Shown in pieces: positions 25,854-36,182 of a DNA stretch of 64,000 bases (position 1 is its first letter; every line of letters begins with the position of its first letter). The notes below the pieces were generated by a model that was given only the letters and a program-made list of their open reading frames with translations, was not told the DNA's origin and ran no database searches. Both the position numbers and the translations under genes were made by a program. Source of the DNA: Stutzerimonas urumqiensis (lineage in GTDB: Bacteria > Pseudomonadota > Gammaproteobacteria > Pseudomonadales > Pseudomonadaceae); assembly GCF_003640395.1 (NCBI RefSeq), contig NZ_RBZQ01000011.1, positions 1-64,000 on the forward strand, in the 5' to 3' direction.

Positions 25854-28800
25854 TCAGTGGCCCTCCTCGAACAGCTGGTCCAGCGCATCGAGCAGCGCAT
25901 CGTCGGGGCGGGCGACGTAGACGCCGGCCTCGGGCATGCCGCGCAGGAACAGGTAGAAGGCGCCGCCGAGACAGGTGTCGTCGTAATCGGCCAGGCGCTG
26001 GCGCAGGAAACGGCGCAGCGCGACCAGGTAGATGAGGTATTGCAGGTAATAGTGCTCGCCGGCCAGCGCCTGGAGCAGGCGGTCGCCGCCGTAGTAGCTC
26101 GCATCCGGGCCCAGCCAGTTGGACTTGTAGTCGGCAATGTACCAGCGGCCGTCGTGCTCGAAGGTCAGGTCGATGAAACCCTTGAGAAAGCCGCGCAGGC
26201 TGTCGAACTCCAGCCGATTCGCCGCCTCGCGCAGCGGCGCGGGCAGGCCGTGCGCCGGATCGGTCAGCACGCTGCGCAGGCGCGCCACGTCGAGCTGGCG
26301 TACCGGAAAGGTGAAACCGAGCTCGGGCAGGCGCCGCGCCGGGGCCAGGTCGGCCAGACGCAGCCCATTGCCGTCGAGATCCATCTCGATCACCTGCTGC
26401 AACTGCGCGGTCGCCAGCGGCGCCCACTCGGGCGACAGGCCGTGCGCGCGCAAGGCCGGTTCGACCAGCTCGGCCAGCGGCGCCTTGCCGCGTGCCCAGT
26501 CTTCGAGGATGGCGTGCAGGCAGGTGCCGGCGCGCGCGCCCCGCGGGAAGGCGAAGAACCCGGCACCCGGCTCGGCCGAGGCGTCGGGGATGGCCAGGGT
26601 GTCGCGGTCGGGCGCTTCCATGTGCATGCCGGCGGCCAGCCCGGAGAAGCTGCCGATCCGCCAGGCGCTCTGGAGCGTGCGCTCGAGCAGCGACAGGCGG
26701 CGAGGCGGGACGGCGCGCAGGCTGCCCTCGGTACTGGCCTCGGTGTCGGTCGGCGGGACGCAGGCCAGCGTGCCCGCGCTGGCGGCGGCGAGCTGTTCGA
26801 TTTCCTGACGCAGGGCGGCGCCATCAAGGCTGGCAAGGTGCGCGCCCAGCGCGGCCAGCGGGTCATCCCCCGGCAGGTCGCGACCATGCAGCAGCCAGGC
26901 CAGCGCGCTGGTGTGCAGCCCCTCGTCCGGCAGGCTGCCGTCCTTCTTCGCCTTGGGCAGGCTCACCGGTCCCCAGTGCAGCCAGAGGCGATCGCGCGCG
27001 CGGGTCAGCGCCACGTAGGCCAGCCGCAGCTGCTCGGCGAAGGTTTCACGGCGGGCGGCTTCGAGGCGCTCCTCCAGCCGCTCGCTGCCCAGGTCCAGCA
27101 GCGGCGTGCCGTCCTCGGCGTGGCAGCGGGCGCTGTCGCGGTGCTTGCCGAGCAGCCGGCCGTCCCACAGAAAGGGGCAGAACACCAGCGGGTATTCCAG
27201 ACCCTTGCTGGTGTGGATGGTGACGATCTGCACCCGCTCGGCATCGCTTTCCAGGCGCAGCAATGCCTCCTCGCCGCCCCCTTCGCTGGCCCGCTGCGCG
27301 TTGAACCACGCCAGCAGCGGTTCGAGCCCCGGGCGCAGCAGGCTTTGCGCCTGCAGCAGCTCGCCCAGGTGCAGCAGGTTGGTCAGCCGGCGCTCGCCGT
27401 CAACGCGCGCCAGCAACCGCTCGGCCACGCCCTGCTCGTCGAGCCAGGCACGGAACACCCGCATGAAGCCCTGCTGCTGCCAGAGCTGGTGATAGCGCTC
27501 GGCCGCCTCACGCTCGGCGTCCCACTGCTGCGGAACGTCCTGGCAGCGCGCGAGATCGGCGGCGGTGCGCCCGAGCAACCGTGTCGCCAGGGCATAACGC
27601 AACAGGCCTTCGCGACCCGGCTCGGCGTAGGCCGCCAGCACCGCGGCGAGCTCGGCCGCCTCCTCGCTCTGCCAGACGCTGTCGCGGCCACGCCGCACGC
27701 TGGGCACGCCGCGCGCCGCCAGTTGCTCGGCGATCAGGCCGGCCTGCCGGTGGTTGGCCACCAGCACGGCGATGTCGCCGCCCTTCAGCGGCGTGAGCTG
27801 CCCGTCACGCTCGAAGCCCGCGCGCCCCTCGCCGGCCGCCGCCAATTGCCGGGCGATGCGCCGTGCGCAGTCGACGGCAGCCGCCTCGGCCGCTTCGCCC
27901 TTCCCGAGCGGCTCGTCGCCGAGCCATACCAGGTGCAGCGGCGCCACGGCCTGCGCCTCCTCGTCCAGACGCAGAACGGGCCGTGGCTTGTCGGCAGCCT
28001 CGACGGCCCGGTAGCGCAAGCCGTCCTGGGCGAAGGACGCCGGAAAATCGAAGACCCGGTTCAACGCCTCGATCAGCGCCGGCGTGGAGCGGTAGTTGGT
28101 CGGCAGCTCGTACGGTGACTCGGCGGCGCGCTTGGCCGAGAGGTAGGTCGCCAGGTCGGCGCCGCGGAAGGCGTAGATCGCCTGCTTCGGGTCGCCGACG
28201 AAACACAGCGAGCCTGCTTCACCCTGCGCATAGACGCGGTCGAAGATGGCGTACTGGATCGGGTCGGTGTCCTGGAACTCGTCGATCAACGCCACCGGAT
28301 ACTGCGCACGCAGCGACGCGGCGAGGTCCTTGCCGCCGGGCCCGGCCAGCGCTTCATGCAGCCGATTGAGCAAGTCGTCGAACGCCAGCAGCCGTTGCGC
28401 CGCCTTGCGCGCCGGCAGTTCGCGGTCCAGGCGCGCCAGCAGCGCCACCTGCAAGGCGACGAGCCGCTGCTGGCCGGCCGGCAGCGCCTGGGCCACCTCG
28501 TCCGCCAGTTCATCGAGGGCCTGCGCCAGCTCGCATGCCGGCGCATCGAAGCCTTTCTTGCAGGCCTTGTGCAACGCCCGGACGCCCAGCTTGGCCGCGC
28601 CTTCTGGGAGATCGAACATGACCGCCGGATCGGCGAAGTAGGCCTCCAGTTCGGCGCGCCAGAGGGCGAACTTGCCGGTCTTGTGCGTGCTTTGGCTCAG
28701 ACCGCCATGCGCGAGCAGCTCGGCGACCCAGGCCGAGCCGGCCTGCTGCCACAACGCCGCCGCACGCTGCCAGGCGGCCTCGACCGCCTCGAGTTCGGCG

Positions 28801-29405
28801 GGGACGGGCGCCGCGTCCGGCTCGACCCGCAGGTAGGGCTTGCCCAGATGGCCGCGCAGGCGCTGTCGCAGCCACAGCGGGGTGATCCGGCTGCGCGCCA
28901 GGAATCGCGCCCAGGCCGGATCGGCCTCCGCCAACTCGCTGCGCCAGGCATCGGCGAGCAGCGCGTCGATGAGCTCGCGGTCGTCGGCGGTCAGCTCGCT
29001 GTCGAAATCGCCGCCCGCCTCGAACGCGGCATCCTGCAACGCGCGCTGGCAGAAGCCGTGGATGGTGAAGATCGCCGCCTCGTCGAAGCCATGCACGGCC
29101 AGCAGCAGCCGGCGCCGGGAGGCCTCGTCCGGGTGACGCGCGTGCAGCTGGTTGAGAAAGGCATCATCGCTCGGCACGCCGTCGTACACCGCCAGCAGCT
29201 CGGCCAGCCGACTGCGGATGCGCTCGCGCAGCTCGGCCGTGGCCGCGGTGGTGTAGGTGACTACCAGGATCTGGCCCACCGACAGCTGCCGCTCCAGCAG
29301 CAGGCGCGCGTAGAGCGCCGTGAGCGTCCAGGTCTTGCCGGTCCCGGCACTGGCCTCGATCAGCCGGCGGCCGTCGAACGGGGAGTCGAGGAGGTTCAGG
29401 GTCAT
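25854..29405 (-). CDS. recB: exodeoxyribonuclease V beta subunit RecB
   Basis: RecB is the helicase-nuclease subunit of RecBCD that loads RecA after Chi. The 1183 residues (family about 1180) have Walker A EASAGTGKTWTLT near residue 20, UvrD motifs including VALIDEFQDTDPIQY and QAIYAFRGADL, and a C-terminal nuclease domain with the catalytic ADYKSNWLG. The ATG overlaps the recC stop as ATGA, so the two are translationally coupled. Confidence 0.96.
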   Translation of the reverse strand: MTLNLLDSPFDGRRLIEASAGTGKTWTLTALYARLLLERQLSVGQILVVTYTTAATAELRERIRSRLAELLAVYDGVPSDDAFLNQLHARHPDEASRRRLLLAVHGFDEAAIFTIHGFCQRALQDAAFEAGGDFDSELTADDRELIDALLADAWRSELAEADPAWARFLARSRITPLWLRQRLRGHLGKPYLRVEPDAAPVPAELEAVEAAWQRAAALWQQAGSAWVAELLAHGGLSQSTHKTGKFALWRAELEAYFADPAVMFDLPEGAAKLGVRALHKACKKGFDAPACELAQALDELADEVAQALPAGQQRLVALQVALLARLDRELPARKAAQRLLAFDDLLNRLHEALAGPGGKDLAASLRAQYPVALIDEFQDTDPIQYAIFDRVYAQGEAGSLCFVGDPKQAIYAFRGADLATYLSAKRAAESPYELPTNYRSTPALIEALNRVFDFPASFAQDGLRYRAVEAADKPRPVLRLDEEAQAVAPLHLVWLGDEPLGKGEAAEAAAVDCARRIARQLAAAGEGRAGFERDGQLTPLKGGDIAVLVANHRQAGLIAEQLAARGVPSVRRGRDSVWQSEEAAELAAVLAAYAEPGREGLLRYALATRLLGRTAADLARCQDVPQQWDAEREAAERYHQLWQQQGFMRVFRAWLDEQGVAERLLARVDGERRLTNLLHLGELLQAQSLLRPGLEPLLAWFNAQRASEGGGEEALLRLESDAERVQIVTIHTSKGLEYPLVFCPFLWDGRLLGKHRDSARCHAEDGTPLLDLGSERLEERLEAARRETFAEQLRLAYVALTRARDRLWLHWGPVSLPKAKKDGSLPDEGLHTSALAWLLHGRDLPGDDPLAALGAHLASLDGAALRQEIEQLAAASAGTLACVPPTDTEASTEGSLRAVPPRRLSLLERTLQSAWRIGSFSGLAAGMHMEAPDRDTLAIPDASAEPGAGFFAFPRGARAGTCLHAILEDWARGKAPLAELVEPALRAHGLSPEWAPLATAQLQQVIEMDLDGNGLRLADLAPARRLPELGFTFPVRQLDVARLRSVLTDPAHGLPAPLREAANRLEFDSLRGFLKGFIDLTFEHDGRWYIADYKSNWLGPDASYYGGDRLLQALAGEHYYLQYLIYLVALRRFLRQRLADYDDTCLGGAFYLFLRGMPEAGVYVARPDDALLDALDQLFEEGH

Positions 29406-32400
29406 GCGTCGTCCTCCGGTGCGCTCAACGCGTCCAGCGCCGGGCCGATGAGCTGCTCGGCCAGGGCCTCGAAGCGCGCGTCGAGCGGGTCTCGATCGCG
29501 GAAGGCCAGGGCGAACCAGGGGTCCTGGCAGTCACCGGGCACAGGGCTGAACTCGCCGCCGAGCCAGGCGTCGCGGGCCCGTTTGCGGGCGCAATCGAGC
29601 GGCTCGGTTCCGCGTGCCGGGCGGCGATAGCCCTGGGCGAACGCGTGGCTGCTGCGCGGCAGCAGGGGCAGCGGCTCGCAGATGGCGCTGCGGTAGGCCT
29701 GCAGCCAGGGTTCGAGCAACTGGCGCGCATCGGCCAGCGGGCCGAGGGTCCAGTCGCCGGCCGGCGAGAGCATCAGGCTGCGCCGTTCGATGCCCGGCGT
29801 GGCGCAGAGGTTGAGCAGCAGGTGGCGCAGCCAGAAGCCCGGCAGGTCCCACTCGCCGAGGCGGCCGAGCTTCCAGCCGAACAGGCCGGCCGGCGTCACG
29901 CCATCGAGCCAGCCATGAATGCGCACCCCCGCCAGCTCGAGGTCGACGGCCAGGGGTTGGGGCGTGTCGTTCGGGCGTTGCTCGAACAGCCGCGGCGCGA
30001 AGGCCCGCACCGGTCCGCGCAGCTTGCCCCACAGCGCCTGGCCCATCTCGCCGGGTGGCAGCCAGCCGGCGGCGCAGGCCATGCGGCGCTCGTCCTCGTC
30101 GCACCAGCCGTGGGCCATCGCCTCCAGCGCCAGGTGCCTCAGGCCGTTCCAGGCGGGCAGCTCCAGTTCGAAGGGCTCGTCCGCCGCCAGCGCCTGTTCT
30201 TCGTCGGCGAGACGCAAGCCAAGCCGCTGCTCGAGCAGAAACCGCGCGGGATGGCGGAAGCACTGCACCAGTTGCGACGGCTCCAGCGTCAGCCAGGCCT
30301 CGTCCGGCTCGCCCAGGCGACCGGCGAACGGCTGGGGCGCCAGCGCCGCCGGCTCGGCCAGGCGGCGAGCGGCACGGAACCAGGGCGCGGCGAAACCGGC
30401 GCGCACGCCATCCTCGAAGTTGCCCGGCGCGAACGGCTGCAAGGGGTGGGCGACGACGATGCGGGCACTCGCCCTGCCCTTGCCGTCCGGCACGCTGGCC
30501 GTCATGTCGATCGCTTCGAGCAGCTCGCTGATCAGCACCGAGGGCGGCAGCTCGGCGTTGTCGCGCGGGTCGCGGCCGACGTAAGACAGGTACAGCGCCT
30601 CGCGCGCCGAGAGCAGCGTTTCCAGCAGCAGATAGCGGTCATCGAGCCGCCGCGCCCGATCGCCGCGCCGGGGATGGCGGGCGATCAGGTCGAAACCGGC
30701 CGGCGGGTTGCGGCGTGGAAAGGCGCCGTCGTCCAGACCGAGCAGGCAGACCAGGCGGAACGGCAGGCTGCGCATCGGCACCATGGTGCCGAAGGTCACC
30801 GCGCCGGTGAGAAAGCCCGATGCGCCGCCGCCCTGGTCCAGCGCGGCCATGAGCTGCTGGCGCACCAGCTCGAGCTCGACCGGCGCCACAAGGCCGGCCG
30901 CTTCGCCCTGCTGGCGTAGCGCGGCGGCGCTTTGCGCCAGCAGCAGGAGGGTGTCGGCGGCTTCGTTTTCGTCGAACAGCGCGTCGATCAGGCGTTGCAG
31001 GTCATCCGCCCACTCGGCCAGCGAACGCGGCCTTGCCAGCTGGTCGGCCCAGCCGGCCAAGCGCTCGACGAACCCCGCCAACCGGCCGAGCAACTGCCCG
31101 CGCGCGCCTTCGAGCGCATCCAGCGGCCAGTGATCGCCCAGCAGCGGCGCACCGTCCCCCGCGAGCTGCGGCGGCGCGGCGAAGCCCAGCAGCAGGCGAT
31201 CGAGCCCCTGGCGCCAGGTGAAGGCCGTCTCCGCCGGCAGGCCGAGTCGCCGGCGGTGGTCGTCATCCCAGCCCCAGCGCACACCGGCCTCGCGCAGCCA
31301 GTCGCGCAGCAGCGGCAGGTCTTCGGCCTCGATCCCGGCCCGCCGGGCGATGGCCGGCTGCTCCAGCCAGCCGAGCACCTGTTCGGCGGTGAAGCGGCTT
31401 TCCGGCAGGCCGAGCAGATCGAGGAAGGCTTCGATCAGCGGCGCCTCGGCCCGCACGCTGCGGTCCGCCAGGCTGTACGGCACGCGCGGCACGCCTTCGC
31501 GGGCGGCGAACACCGCTTCGATGAAGGGCGCGTAGCGCTCGATGTCCGGCGTCAGGACCACCACCTGATCCGGCGTCAGCGTGGGGTCGCTGGCGAAGCG
31601 CGCGAGCAGTTGGTCATGCAGAATTTCCACCTCGCGCAGCGGCGAGTGCGCGACGTGCACCTCCAGCGAGCGATCGGTGGCCGCGAGCGGCAGACGCTCC
31701 GCCGGCTGGCGGGTGCGCAGCCGCTGGATGTCGTGCTGCAGGCCGTGCAGCAGGCTGTCGTCGGGCAGGTCGGCGTCGTCGGCGTAGAGGCCGGTCTCTA
31801 CCCCGCGATCGCCGATCAGGCCGAACAGGCTGTCGAAGAAGTCCCGCCCCTGCTTGCCGAGGCTGGCGAGCAGGGGGTTGCCGACATCCAGGTACCAGTC
31901 CTCCGAGGCCGTTTCCGAGCGCGCCAGTTCGCGCACGTCGCGGATCTCGCCCCAGGCTTCCCGGCTGGGGTTCAGCGCGAAGATCACCACGTCGATGTGC
32001 CGGCCCAGCCCTTCGAGCACACGCAGGTGATGCGGCGGCAGGCTGCTGATGCCGAACACCAGCAGCCGCTCGGGCAGCCCCTCGATCGGCTCGTCGCGCC
32101 ACAGCCGCGCCAGCAGGTCGCCGAGCAGGCGCGCGCGGTGCGGGTGGCCGTCGCGTGTCAGTTCGCGCCAGAGCAGCGCCTGCCAGGCTTCGTCAGGGCC
32201 GAGGTCGAGCAGCTCGCCGCGCTCCCAGGCGGCCAGCCAGTCGTCGCGGTACAGCAGGTACTGGTCGAACACGTCGGCGATCCGGCTGGCCAGCGACAGC
32301 CGTCGGCGCACGTCGCCGCCGTCGAGGTAACGCGCCAGCCGGGGGGCCAGTTCCAGGTTCGCAGGCTCGACCAGCCAGCCATAGAGACGCCAGGTCAGCA

Positions 32401-32665
32401 CCTGCGGGGTAAAGGCCGATTGCTCCGGCAACTGCCCGAGCACCCGGCGCGACAGTTCCCAGACGAAGCGGGCCGGCAGCTGGGTCTCGAGCTGCATGGC
32501 GATGCCCTGGCTGCGTGCCAGCTCCAGCCCCAGCCAGCGGCCCATACCCTGGCTCGGCACCACCACCACGGCCGGTGCCAGCGGGTCGCGCAGCGGCTGG
32601 GCCAGCAGGCGGGTGGCCAGGGTGCCGAGGGTTTCCAGATCGGGGGCGTGGTAGAGGCTGAGCAT
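29402..32665 (-). CDS. recC: exodeoxyribonuclease V gamma subunit RecC
   Basis: RecC recognises Chi and holds RecB and RecD together; it has an inactive helicase fold. The 1087 residues open with MLSLYHAPDLETLG and contain family stretches such as VVVPSQGMGRWLGLELA and VCLLGLDDGAFPR (the degenerate helicase region). The start at 32665 (AGCATG context) fits the family; the in-frame extension to 32797 looks non-coding. First gene of the recCBD operon. Confidence 0.95.
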   Translation of the reverse strand: MLSLYHAPDLETLGTLATRLLAQPLRDPLAPAVVVVPSQGMGRWLGLELARSQGIAMQLETQLPARFVWELSRRVLGQLPEQSAFTPQVLTWRLYGWLVEPANLELAPRLARYLDGGDVRRRLSLASRIADVFDQYLLYRDDWLAAWERGELLDLGPDEAWQALLWRELTRDGHPHRARLLGDLLARLWRDEPIEGLPERLLVFGISSLPPHHLRVLEGLGRHIDVVIFALNPSREAWGEIRDVRELARSETASEDWYLDVGNPLLASLGKQGRDFFDSLFGLIGDRGVETGLYADDADLPDDSLLHGLQHDIQRLRTRQPAERLPLAATDRSLEVHVAHSPLREVEILHDQLLARFASDPTLTPDQVVVLTPDIERYAPFIEAVFAAREGVPRVPYSLADRSVRAEAPLIEAFLDLLGLPESRFTAEQVLGWLEQPAIARRAGIEAEDLPLLRDWLREAGVRWGWDDDHRRRLGLPAETAFTWRQGLDRLLLGFAAPPQLAGDGAPLLGDHWPLDALEGARGQLLGRLAGFVERLAGWADQLARPRSLAEWADDLQRLIDALFDENEAADTLLLLAQSAAALRQQGEAAGLVAPVELELVRQQLMAALDQGGGASGFLTGAVTFGTMVPMRSLPFRLVCLLGLDDGAFPRRNPPAGFDLIARHPRRGDRARRLDDRYLLLETLLSAREALYLSYVGRDPRDNAELPPSVLISELLEAIDMTASVPDGKGRASARIVVAHPLQPFAPGNFEDGVRAGFAAPWFRAARRLAEPAALAPQPFAGRLGEPDEAWLTLEPSQLVQCFRHPARFLLEQRLGLRLADEEQALAADEPFELELPAWNGLRHLALEAMAHGWCDEDERRMACAAGWLPPGEMGQALWGKLRGPVRAFAPRLFEQRPNDTPQPLAVDLELAGVRIHGWLDGVTPAGLFGWKLGRLGEWDLPGFWLRHLLLNLCATPGIERRSLMLSPAGDWTLGPLADARQLLEPWLQAYRSAICEPLPLLPRSSHAFAQGYRRPARGTEPLDCARKRARDAWLGGEFSPVPGDCQDPWFALAFRDRDPLDARFEALAEQLIGPALDALSAPEDDA

Positions 32666-32861
32666 GGCGGGACCGCATCGAGACGAAGCGCAAGGGTAGC
32701 AAGAGGATGCCACCGTTACCCGCGCCGACGGTGACTCGCCCGTCGCCCGGAGGTGCGAGCGGATAGCGGCGAACGCTCGCCCGACCGGCGAGTCCACTTC
32801 ATGACCGATCCATGCCAGCCGCCTGCGGCGCAGGCGCCGCCGACCGACACGAGAGGTTTCA

Positions 32862-33506
32862 ATGCTCGACTGGCTCCAACGCCACCATCAGCTCATCGCC
32901 CTGCTGATCTCGACCTGCACGCTGATCGTCTGGGTGTTCTATGCCCACCTGCTGCTGGCCAACTTCAAGCGGCAGCGGCGACCGAACCTGATCATCAACC
33001 GCGGCGCCGGCAAGGGGCTCGGCTCGCTCTGCCTGATTTCCAACATGAGCGCCGAGCCGATGTTCCTGAACCAGCTGATCGTGCGCCTGGAGACCTCGCG
33101 CGGCGACCTGTTCGGCGATGCCACCGACATTCGCCAGAGCCACGACGACGACCTGCCGCAGGACACCGCCCTGTACCAGGCGACGCACCAGGGGCCGCTG
33201 CGCACCGGGGATTTCGCTCATGTCGGCACCTTCCAGTCGCTGCTGCGGCGGGTGGCCGAGCAGCATGGCATCCGCCTGGCGGGGCACCAGCCGATCGGCG
33301 ATTGGCAGTTTCATACGCTGGAGATCCGGGTCATCGCCTTCTATGGCTCGGACCGGCAACCGCTGGGGGTGCTGCGCCGGTTTCGGCTGACCTCGCCGGA
33401 AAACCCCGACTGCGAGCTGATCCCGGAAAGCCCGCTGACACGGCAGCTGTGCAGCCGCCATGAGCGGCGCCTGGTCAGGCGGTGGACGGAGGACGTCTGC
33501 GCCTAG
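32862..33506 (+). CDS. membrane-anchored hypothetical protein
   Basis: I do not recognise a family. The 214-residue product has one N-terminal hydrophobic helix (about 13-33) followed by a basic stretch (ANFKRQRRPN), giving a probable cytoplasmic C-terminal domain with a beta-rich look (repeated short strands such as LCLISNMSAEPMFLNQLIV). GAGG precedes ATG 32862. It is divergent from recC (196-base gap) and convergent with the TRAP permease, so it appears to be monocistronic. Confidence 0.7.
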   Translation: MLDWLQRHHQLIALLISTCTLIVWVFYAHLLLANFKRQRRPNLIINRGAGKGLGSLCLISNMSAEPMFLNQLIVRLETSRGDLFGDATDIRQSHDDDLPQDTALYQATHQGPLRTGDFAHVGTFQSLLRRVAEQHGIRLAGHQPIGDWQFHTLEIRVIAFYGSDRQPLGVLRRFRLTSPENPDCELIPESPLTRQLCSRHERRLVRRWTEDVCA

Positions 33507-33538
33507 ACGGCACCGTCACGGCAGGAGGCAGCAAGGAA

Positions 33539-33568
33539 GGGCCTGGCGACCGGAGCGCCGCCAGGCCC
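33539..33568. terminator. hairpin between convergent genes
   Basis: A perfect 10-pair stem, GGGCCTGGCG (33539-33548) and CGCCAGGCCC (33559-33568), lies in the 68-base gap between two converging genes. There is no U-tract on either side, so it may act as a shared 3'-end hairpin. Confidence 0.45.
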
Positions 33569-33574
33569 GCCGGC

Positions 33575-36133
33575 TCAGGTGCCGGCGTGTCCCGCGCGCC
33601 GCCGTTGCAGCAGCACGATGCCGGCGAGCAGCAGCAGCCCCGGTATCCACATCCACTCCTTGGCGAAGCGGTCGGTCGGGGCGCGGACGGCGAGGATTTC
33701 CTGATCGAACATCAGGCCGGCCTGCTCCGCCGGACTGCCGAAGCCGACCGTGTCGATCAGCACGCGACCGTCATCCTCGTAGAGCGCGAGGCCAAGCTTG
33801 TCCAGGCGCTCCTGGCCATTGGCACCCTCGGGAATCGGCACGATCACGCTGAATTCGCGGACGTCGCCGACCAGGTCCTCGCCACGGATGCGCAGCCGTA
33901 GCTGGCTGTCCTCGCCGACCCGATCGAGCGCCTGCGCCAGCTCCGCCGGCGGCACCTCGCGGTAGGGGTCATGCACGATGTCCATCCAGAAGCCCGGACG
34001 GAACAGCGTGAAGGCCACCAGCAGCAGCAGGACGTTCTCGTACCAGCGGTTGCGCACGATGAAGTAGCCCTGGGTGCCCGCGGCGAAGATCAGCATCGCC
34101 ACCGTCGCGATGATGAAGATCAGCACGCCATGCCAGAAGCCGACGTCGATCAGCAGCAGATCGGTGTTGAAGATGAACAGGAACGGCAGCGCCGCCGTGC
34201 GCAGGCTGTAGTAGAAGGCCGTCAGACCGGTCTTGATCGGATCGCCCTTGGAGACCGCGGCGGCGGCGAAGGAGGCCAGCCCCACCGGCGGCGTCACGTC
34301 GGCCATGATCCCGAAATAGAAGACGAACAGGTGCACCGCGATCAGCGGCACGATCAGGCCGTTCTGCTGGCCGAGGGAAACCACCACCGGCGCCAGCAGG
34401 CTGGACACCACGATGTAGTTCGCCGTGGTCGGCAAGCCCATGCCGAGGATCAGGCTGAAGATGGCGATGAGGATCAGCATCAGCAGCAGGTTGCCCATCG
34501 ACAGCAGCTCGACGAGGTCGGCGAGCACCAGCCCGACGCCCGTCTGCGACACCGCGCCGACGATGATGCCGGCCGCCGCGGTGGCGATGCCGATACCGAT
34601 CATGTTGCGCGCGCCGGCGATCAGGCCTTCGCGCAGGTCGATCACGCCGTCCTTGAAGGTGCCATGCTCGTGCGCGCCGTCGGTCCGCATCCAAGACAGC
34701 AGCGGCCGTTGCGTCAGCAGGATGAACACCAGGATCACCGAGCCCCAGAAGGCCGACAGGCCGGGTGACAGCCGCTCGACCATCAGGCACCAGACCAGCA
34801 CCACCACCGGCAGCAGGAAGTGCAGGCCCGAGAGCAGCACGGCGCGGGTGACCGGCAGCTTTTCGATCGGCGCGTCCGGGTCTTCGGCCGGCAGCGGCGG
34901 GTTGCTGGCCGCCACCTTGAGCAGCGCGAGGTAGGCGATCGCCACCAGCACGCCGATGCCGGCCAGGGCGTTGTCACCGAGCAGCGGCTTGAGCCAGCCG
35001 AGGCCGTAGTACACCGCCAGCGACAGGCCGCTGATCAGCGCCACGCCGAACACGAAGCCGGTCAGCCGGCGCAGCCAGGTCTTGTGCGGCCGGCTGCCGA
35101 TCGGCTGCATGCCGAGCTTCAGGGCCTCGAGATGGACGATGTAGAACAGCGCGATGTAGGAAATGATCGCCGGCAGGAAGGCATGCTTGACGATCTCGAC
35201 GTAGGGCACGCCGACATACTCGACCATCAGGAAGGCCGCCGCGCCCATCACCGGCGGCATGATCTGCCCGTTGACCGACGAGGCCACTTCCACAGCCCCG
35301 GCCTTCTCTGCGGAGAAGCCGACGCGCTTCATCATCGGGATGGTGAAGGTACCGGTGGTCACCACGTTGGCGATCGACGAGCCGGAGATCAGGCCCGTCA
35401 TGCCGGAGGCCACCACCGCCGCCTTGGCCGGGCCGCCCTTCAGATGACCGAGCAGGCTGAAGGCCAGCTGAATGAAGTAATGCCCGGCGCCGGCCCGCTC
35501 GAGCAGGGCGCCGAACAGCACGAACAGGAACACGAAGCTGGTGGACACGCCCAGCGCGATGCCGAACACACCCTCGGTGGTGATCCACTGATGGTTGGCC
35601 AGCGCGGTGAAGCTGACCCCGCGGTGCGCCAGCAGGTCCGGCATCCAGGGTCCGGCGAGGCTGTAGATCAGAAAAAGTATGGCGATGATTGCCAACGGCG
35701 GGCCGAGGGCACGGCGTGTGGCTTCGAGCAGCAGCGGAATGCCGAAGCAGGCCGCGACCAGGTCGCTTGTTGTCAGGCTGCCCGGCCGATCGGCCAGCTG
35801 CTCGTAGAAGACGAAAAGGTACGCGGCGCTCGCGGCGGCGAGCAGGCCGAGCACGATGTCCGTCAGCGGGACCCGGTTGCGCGGTGAACGCTTGAACGCC
35901 GGGTACACCAGAAAGGCCAGCATCAGCGCAAACGCCAGGTGAATCGAGCGTGCTTCGGTGCTGTTGAAGACGCCGGTGCCGAAAATGAACGGCAGCGGCG
36001 AGGCGATCCAGAGCTGGAACAGTGACCAGGCCAGGGCCAGCATCGCGATCAGCTGGGCCATGAGGCCGTCGGGGTTACGCGCACCGACGTCCTGGGCGAT
36101 CAGGTCCTCGGTGGAAAGGTTTTGGTTCTGCAT
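33575..36133 (-). CDS. TRAP transporter fused permease (4TM/12TM) with C-terminal DUF3394-like domain
   Basis: This 852-residue membrane protein fuses the small DctQ-like and large DctM-like subunits of a TRAP transporter, as is standard for TAXI-type systems. N-terminal helices (about 30-170) precede the DctM core, with signatures such as SGLISGSSIANVVTTG (near residue 250), GMGLPTTANYIV and a MADVTPPVGLA segment. The C-terminal ~150 residues include a PDZ-like GSPAEQAGLMFDQEI and a last helix. ATG 36133 was chosen over 36220, where the frame runs into the MITE-like element. Confidence 0.92.
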   Translation of the reverse strand: MQNQNLSTEDLIAQDVGARNPDGLMAQLIAMLALAWSLFQLWIASPLPFIFGTGVFNSTEARSIHLAFALMLAFLVYPAFKRSPRNRVPLTDIVLGLLAAASAAYLFVFYEQLADRPGSLTTSDLVAACFGIPLLLEATRRALGPPLAIIAILFLIYSLAGPWMPDLLAHRGVSFTALANHQWITTEGVFGIALGVSTSFVFLFVLFGALLERAGAGHYFIQLAFSLLGHLKGGPAKAAVVASGMTGLISGSSIANVVTTGTFTIPMMKRVGFSAEKAGAVEVASSVNGQIMPPVMGAAAFLMVEYVGVPYVEIVKHAFLPAIISYIALFYIVHLEALKLGMQPIGSRPHKTWLRRLTGFVFGVALISGLSLAVYYGLGWLKPLLGDNALAGIGVLVAIAYLALLKVAASNPPLPAEDPDAPIEKLPVTRAVLLSGLHFLLPVVVLVWCLMVERLSPGLSAFWGSVILVFILLTQRPLLSWMRTDGAHEHGTFKDGVIDLREGLIAGARNMIGIGIATAAAGIIVGAVSQTGVGLVLADLVELLSMGNLLLMLILIAIFSLILGMGLPTTANYIVVSSLLAPVVVSLGQQNGLIVPLIAVHLFVFYFGIMADVTPPVGLASFAAAAVSKGDPIKTGLTAFYYSLRTAALPFLFIFNTDLLLIDVGFWHGVLIFIIATVAMLIFAAGTQGYFIVRNRWYENVLLLLVAFTLFRPGFWMDIVHDPYREVPPAELAQALDRVGEDSQLRLRIRGEDLVGDVREFSVIVPIPEGANGQERLDKLGLALYEDDGRVLIDTVGFGSPAEQAGLMFDQEILAVRAPTDRFAKEWMWIPGLLLLAGIVLLQRRRAGHAGT

Positions 36134-36182
36134 GCGAATCGAGCCTGCATCGGGAACTAGAACGACGAAACCCGCGGCCGTC

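Noticed and set aside
23744-32665. AddAB instead of RecBCD
   Set aside because: Three subunits with RecC-, RecB- and RecD-specific motifs and sizes are present. The iron-sulphur cysteines of AddB are not seen.
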